NCBI RefSeq assembly: GCF_010183535.1 | Contig: NC_071330.1 | Span: 15,729,717-15,793,716 of the forward strand | Direction: 5' to 3' | DNA: 64,000 bases | Origin: Caenorhabditis remanei | Taxonomy: Eukaryota > Nematoda > Chromadorea > Rhabditida > Rhabditidae | In this document: piece by piece, positions 60,221-64,000 of the stretch | Position numbering within the stretch: position 1 is the stretch's first letter | How the letters are laid out: each line of letters begins with the position of its first letter | Program-made: the position numbers and the translations under genes | The notes under the pieces: generated by a model | The model's input: the letters and a program-made list of their open reading frames with translations, nothing else | Told to the model about the DNA's origin: nothing | The model's database searches: none

Positions 60221-63200
60221 TTATTTCCGTGATTTTTCGCGTTTTCGGTGCCGTTTTTCGTGTCGATCATAGTCGGAATCGCTGGACGACGAACGCGATG
60301 ACGGGGAGCTGAAAAAAAGGATTTTTAGTGGGAAAAATAGGTGAATATGGCTAAAAATTGACTGAAAATCAGTTTTTTGGAGGAAAATTAAGCCAAAAAT
60401 CACCAAAAATCGCATTTGTAGCAGGAAAATGAGCAGATTTTCTGCTTTTTCAGTCCAAAAATTGAGATTTTTGATGTTTTTTGGGCGAAAATCGATTGGA
60501 AATTGCATTTTTAGCACGAAAATGTGGGAAAAATCTCACTTTTAGCCCGAAAATTGAGATTTTTGACATTTTTTGGACGAAAATCAATCGAAATCGCATT
60601 TTATAGCTAAAAATGAGCAGATTTTCAGCTTTTTTAGACTGAAAATTGCTCAAAAAACTGAAAAACTAGTTTTTCAAGAGAAAATCTTTAATAAAAACGT
60701 GACGAAAATCAGTTTTCAAAACTCAAATTTTCGCGCCAAATTGGTAAAACTTGATTTTTTGTCTGAAAAATATGAATTTTTAGCCATTTTTCAGTCAAAA
60801 ACTTCATTTTTTCGGCCACATCTCATTTTCAGAGTGATTTACGCTAAAAATCGTTTATTTTCAGTTTTTTTCAGCCAAAATCCTCATTTTTTAAATTTCA
60901 GAGCTGTTCACATCGATTTTGATGCTGAAAATCTCAAATTTCGAGTCACTTTTTAGCCAAAATCCAAAATTTTCAGCCAGGAAAATGAAAATTTGGGCAT
61001 AGCTTCCGCCTACGCGTGACTAAATGTGGTCTACCGGTAATTTGGTGTAAATTTTAGTTATTTTCAATGGGAAAATAACAAAATTCACAAAAATTATCAG
61101 TAGAGCACATTTGTCACAATTAAAAACTCAAGTTCGCGATAAAACCTTCTGGACTGAACAAATCTCACTAAACACGGTCTAAACCTGATGGTGGCCGAGT
61201 GTTTCAAACTTCTAGGCCACGGTTATCAAAATTTCAAAATTTCATTCACATCACTGAATTCAGCTCACCGAGACGCTTCGAATGTCTATAATCATGACTA
61301 GAATCCAATTAATTTGAAATTTTCGAACTCTATGCGCCTTTAAACTACAGTAATCCTAGTTTTTCGTGGTGAGACCCAAATCGCTTCAAAACTAGTCGTG
61401 ATTATACTCATTCGAAGCGTCTCAACGAGCTGAATCTGAAAATATAGCTGAAAATTCCTGAATTTTTAGCAAAAACCGCATTTCCTGGATTTTCAGCCAA
61501 AATATTTCAGATTCGCGCTCTTTCAAAGTAAAAAATGAGCTATTTTTCCAGAATTTTCAGCCAGGGAACTATAAAATAGTCTCTCAATCTCAGTTTCAGT
61601 TGAAACCAGTTATTTTGCTGAAAATTAGACATGTGGTATCCATATGACTCCAAGAGTCACATTTGAGCCATTTCCAGTAGGAAAATGAGTCTTTCCAGTC
61701 AAAATTGCTTATTTTCTGCCAATTTTTGGCTAAAAAACTCAATTTTCGAGTAATTTTTAATCCAAAAACCTGACTTTTGCTGTAAAAATTCAGTTTTTGA
61801 ATAATTTTGGACTGAAAAATCGAAATTCTCAGTCATTTTCAGTCGTTTTCCCCTCCAAACTCACCGATCCCTTTTTCTCTTTTTCGAATCTCTTCTTCTC
61901 TGCGTCTCCTCATCCTCCACACTCTCTCCTCTCTTCTTCTTTTCTCTATTTCTCTTATCTCTCGATGATTCTGATTTTCGTTTTTTGTCTTCTGGAGACC
62001 ACGTCAAACTTCTCGACCGTTCACGTCTTCTCTCGTCACGTGGCGGTGGATTACGGTAGTCATCGCGGCGAGAGTTGCGGTGGTGATCTACAGTATCCGA
62101 AGAACGGTCGTCACGGAAGTGCGGTCTGGAAATCAAGAAAAATAAGGTATAGACGTCGAAAATTGGCTGAAAATACTCAAAAATTGCTTAGAACACTGTT
62201 TTTGAACGATTTTAAGCCGAAAATTTGATCAAAAACAAGCTAAAAATGCTCCAAAGCTGAAATTTAACGGTTTTGAGCCGAAATTTTGCTGAAATTGTCT
62301 AAAAATCGCTCGAAATTGAGTAAGACGCTGAAAAAATGAAAATTCGAGTATAGCTTCCGCCTACGCGTGACTAATGTGCTCTACCGGTGATTCGGTGTAA
62401 ATTTTGTTATTTTCAATGGGAAAAATGACAAAATTCACATCAAATTATCAGTAGAGCGCATTTGCCACAATGAAGTTACATTTTCAGGGTTTTAGAGAAT
62501 TTTCAGCAGTTTAGAGAATTTTCAGCCGGGTTTGTCTCGTTTCAGGCTGAAATTGCTCAAAAATGTCTCTAAAAGGGTAAAAATGCTCGAAATTCTGTTT
62601 TTTAAACGATTTCAAACCGAAAAGTCGCTCAAAACTTGTATAAAATTTGCTGAAAATTCTTCAAAGCATTTTCAGCATCATTTACTCAATTTCAATCGAT
62701 TTTCAGACGGTTTTAACCAAAATTTCGGCTCAAAACGGTTCAAATTCTGTTTCAGAGCATTTTAAGCTCGATTTGTATCGTTTTTGAGCAATTTCGGACT
62801 GGAAATCATCAAAGTCAAGTTTCAAAGCGGTTTCAGACAATTTCAAGCAAATTTTCAAATTTTTGGGCTAAAAACGATTCAAATTCAGTTTTTGTGCATT
62901 TTGTGCGCGATTTTGAGCAAATTTGGGCTGAAATGGTCAAAATCTAGTTTAAGAGCATTTTCAGCATTTTTTACTCAATTTCGAGCGATTTTCGAGCAAT
63001 TTTTAAAGTTTTTGGGCTCAAAATCGTTCGAAAATAGCATCTTTTACTCGATTTTTATCGATTTTTCAGCTCTTTTTGCTCATTTCTCGCATCTAATCGG
63101 TTCCGGAATAAATCTCTCGCCTAAATCGTCTTAAAATCCCTATAAAATTGAATTTTGCCAATACTCAGTCCAGAATTGCTCAAAAACGCGAGAAAATGAG

Positions 63201-64000
63201 CTGAAAATGCACCAAAACTGAATTTGAACGGAATTTAAAATGCTCTGAAAATTTGGGCATAGCTTCCGCCTACGCGTGACTAAATGTGATCTACCGGTAA
63301 CTTGATGCAAATTTTGTTATTTTCGATGCGGAAATGAACAAAATTCAAATCAAATTATCAGCAGAGCACATTTGCCACAATCAAGTTTTAGAGCATTTTC
63401 AGCCTCTTTAACTTATTTTGAGCGATTTTAAGCGCATTTTCAGCTCAAAATCGTTCAAATCGAGCTTCAGACTCATTTTCAGCCAATTTTACTCATTTCA
63501 AGCGTTTTAGACGATTTCTGGCAAATTTTCGGCGCAAAATCGCACCAATAGGGCATTTTAAGCAGTTTTATCCCTTTTTGGACAATTTTTGAGGAATTTC
63601 AGTTTTTTTAAACTCAATTTCGAGCGATTTCGAGCAATTTTTCTAGTTTTTGGGCTCAAAATCGTTCGAAAATAGCATCTTTTACTCGATTTTTATCGAT
63701 TTTTCAGCTCTTTTTGCTCATTTTCCGCACCTATTGCGTCGAATCGGTTCCGGAATAATCTCTCCGCCCTCTCCTTTTCTCGATTCGGTTTCGGTGGTCT
63801 TTCCACTGGAATCGACGGCTTTTCAGCCACCGAAACAGGCGTCTGTTTCTTTTTCATAAAACTCAGTTGTTTCAGCAGCAAATTCGCCGCCGGATTCGCC
63901 GTTTTTTGAGTTTCAATGGGCGGTTTTCGAGTATTCAAGGATTCAGAAGGCTCCGATGACGTCGTCGTCAAATCCATCTGATTCTGATAATGGGCGGCGT
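60221..64000 (-). CDS. Arg/Ser-rich nuclear-type protein, C-terminal part (runs off the edge)
   Basis: Exons seen: from the edge (64000) to 63731; 62125-61865; 60308-60221 with stop TAA. The last two join in phase 2. The first ends in phase 1, while the second needs phase 2, so at least one small exon between 63730 and 62126 is unassigned. The edge exon is polar, with NLLLKQLSFMKKKQ and PNREKERAERLFRNRFDAI. The second is very basic and acidic in turn (RDDRSSDTVDHHRNSRRD, SRSLTWSPEDKKRK, KKRKRDR). The end is RS-like (SPSSRSSSSDSDYDRHEKRH). Such RS/RD/RE tails are typical of splicing factors and associated nuclear proteins. I cannot name the family without the N-terminus. It is the upstream gene of a two-gene operon with the 697-residue protein. 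Confidence 0.65.
60986..63382 (+). repeat. Three more intronic hairpin repeats (TACGCGTGACTAAATG family)
   Basis: Copies at about 60986-61120, 62340-62471 and 63248-63382 lie in introns of the RS-rich gene. They are again antisense to the host gene. They match the nine copies in the neighbouring gene and the three inverted copies in TTC7. Confidence 0.85.
62976..63115. pseudogene. Degenerate partial duplicate of the 3' end of the RS-gene exon
   Basis: 62976-63115 matches 63608-63760 closely over the intron start (TTTTTATCGATTTTTCAGCT and upstream). It continues about 30 bp into the exon end (TCGGTTCCGGAATAA), where it degrades with small indels. The copy lacks an intact donor and frame. It is a local segmental duplication inside one intron. 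Confidence 0.6.

Noticed and set aside
61797..62228. 143-codon + strand frame
   Set aside because: It is the antisense shadow of the RS-rich exon at 62125-61865, which has matching splice phases on -.
1..64000. CRISPR arrays, prokaryotic operons, insertion sequences
   Set aside because: Introns, poly(A) signals and trans-splice acceptors show nuclear eukaryotic DNA. The tandem arrays lack the repeat-spacer pattern of CRISPR.
1..64000. tRNA or rRNA genes
   Set aside because: I looked for A/B-box spacing and a TTCGA arm with a matching acceptor stem and for conserved rRNA words. None was convincing.

Overview
This window is nuclear DNA of a nematode, almost certainly genus Caenorhabditis. The signs are short introns with TTTTCAG acceptors, genes packed into operon-like clusters, acceptor-like TTTCAG sites a few bases before start codons (spliced-leader trans-splicing), an F-box gene, and recognisable orthologs of eak-7, TIM8 (ddp-1), TTC7 and Gemin2 (smi-1). 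I cannot name the species from sequence alone. Many introns are swollen to 1-2 kb by dispersed, mostly palindromic repeats. All exon structures below were assembled by hand from splice consensus and reading-frame continuity.

Left part (1-12.4 kb): a truncated innexin-like fragment on +; a foldback MITE; a three-exon F-box-like gene on - (2601-4209); eak-7 on - (5108-9702), a TLDc-domain protein with an N-myristoylation start. It shares a 577-bp divergent promoter with a 50-residue single-pass membrane microprotein on + (10279-12374).

Centre (15.9-41.1 kb, + strand): a probable four-gene operon. It holds a bHLH-PAS-like regulator with one LxxLL motif (15928-21216), TIM8 (21502-21846), TTC7 (22050-37666; 15 exons, two or three apparent frame breaks) and Gemin2 (38472-41059). 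The first three genes are 204-285 bp apart; Gemin2 follows after about 800 bp containing an ATCGAT-rich tract.

Right-centre (41-51 kb) is an accessory region. It contains a 2.45-kb satellite of 20 copies of a 122/127-bp unit placed as an apparent exon of a spliced, polyadenylated non-coding transcript; a small secreted-protein gene on -; an inverted-repeat element; MITE copies; and a 2,899-bp foldback transposon (47763-50661) with 1,309-bp near-perfect inverted arms and a 9-bp target duplication. The transposon is inserted in a dispersed repeat.

Right (50.9-64 kb, - strand): a two-gene operon. The upstream gene is an Arg/Ser-rich nuclear-type protein (C-terminal part only, running off the edge). 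The downstream gene (11 exons, 697 residues) I do not recognise. Their introns, and one TTC7 intron, carry about 15 copies of a roughly 130-bp hairpin repeat, always in the same orientation relative to transcription and often just upstream of a 3' splice site.
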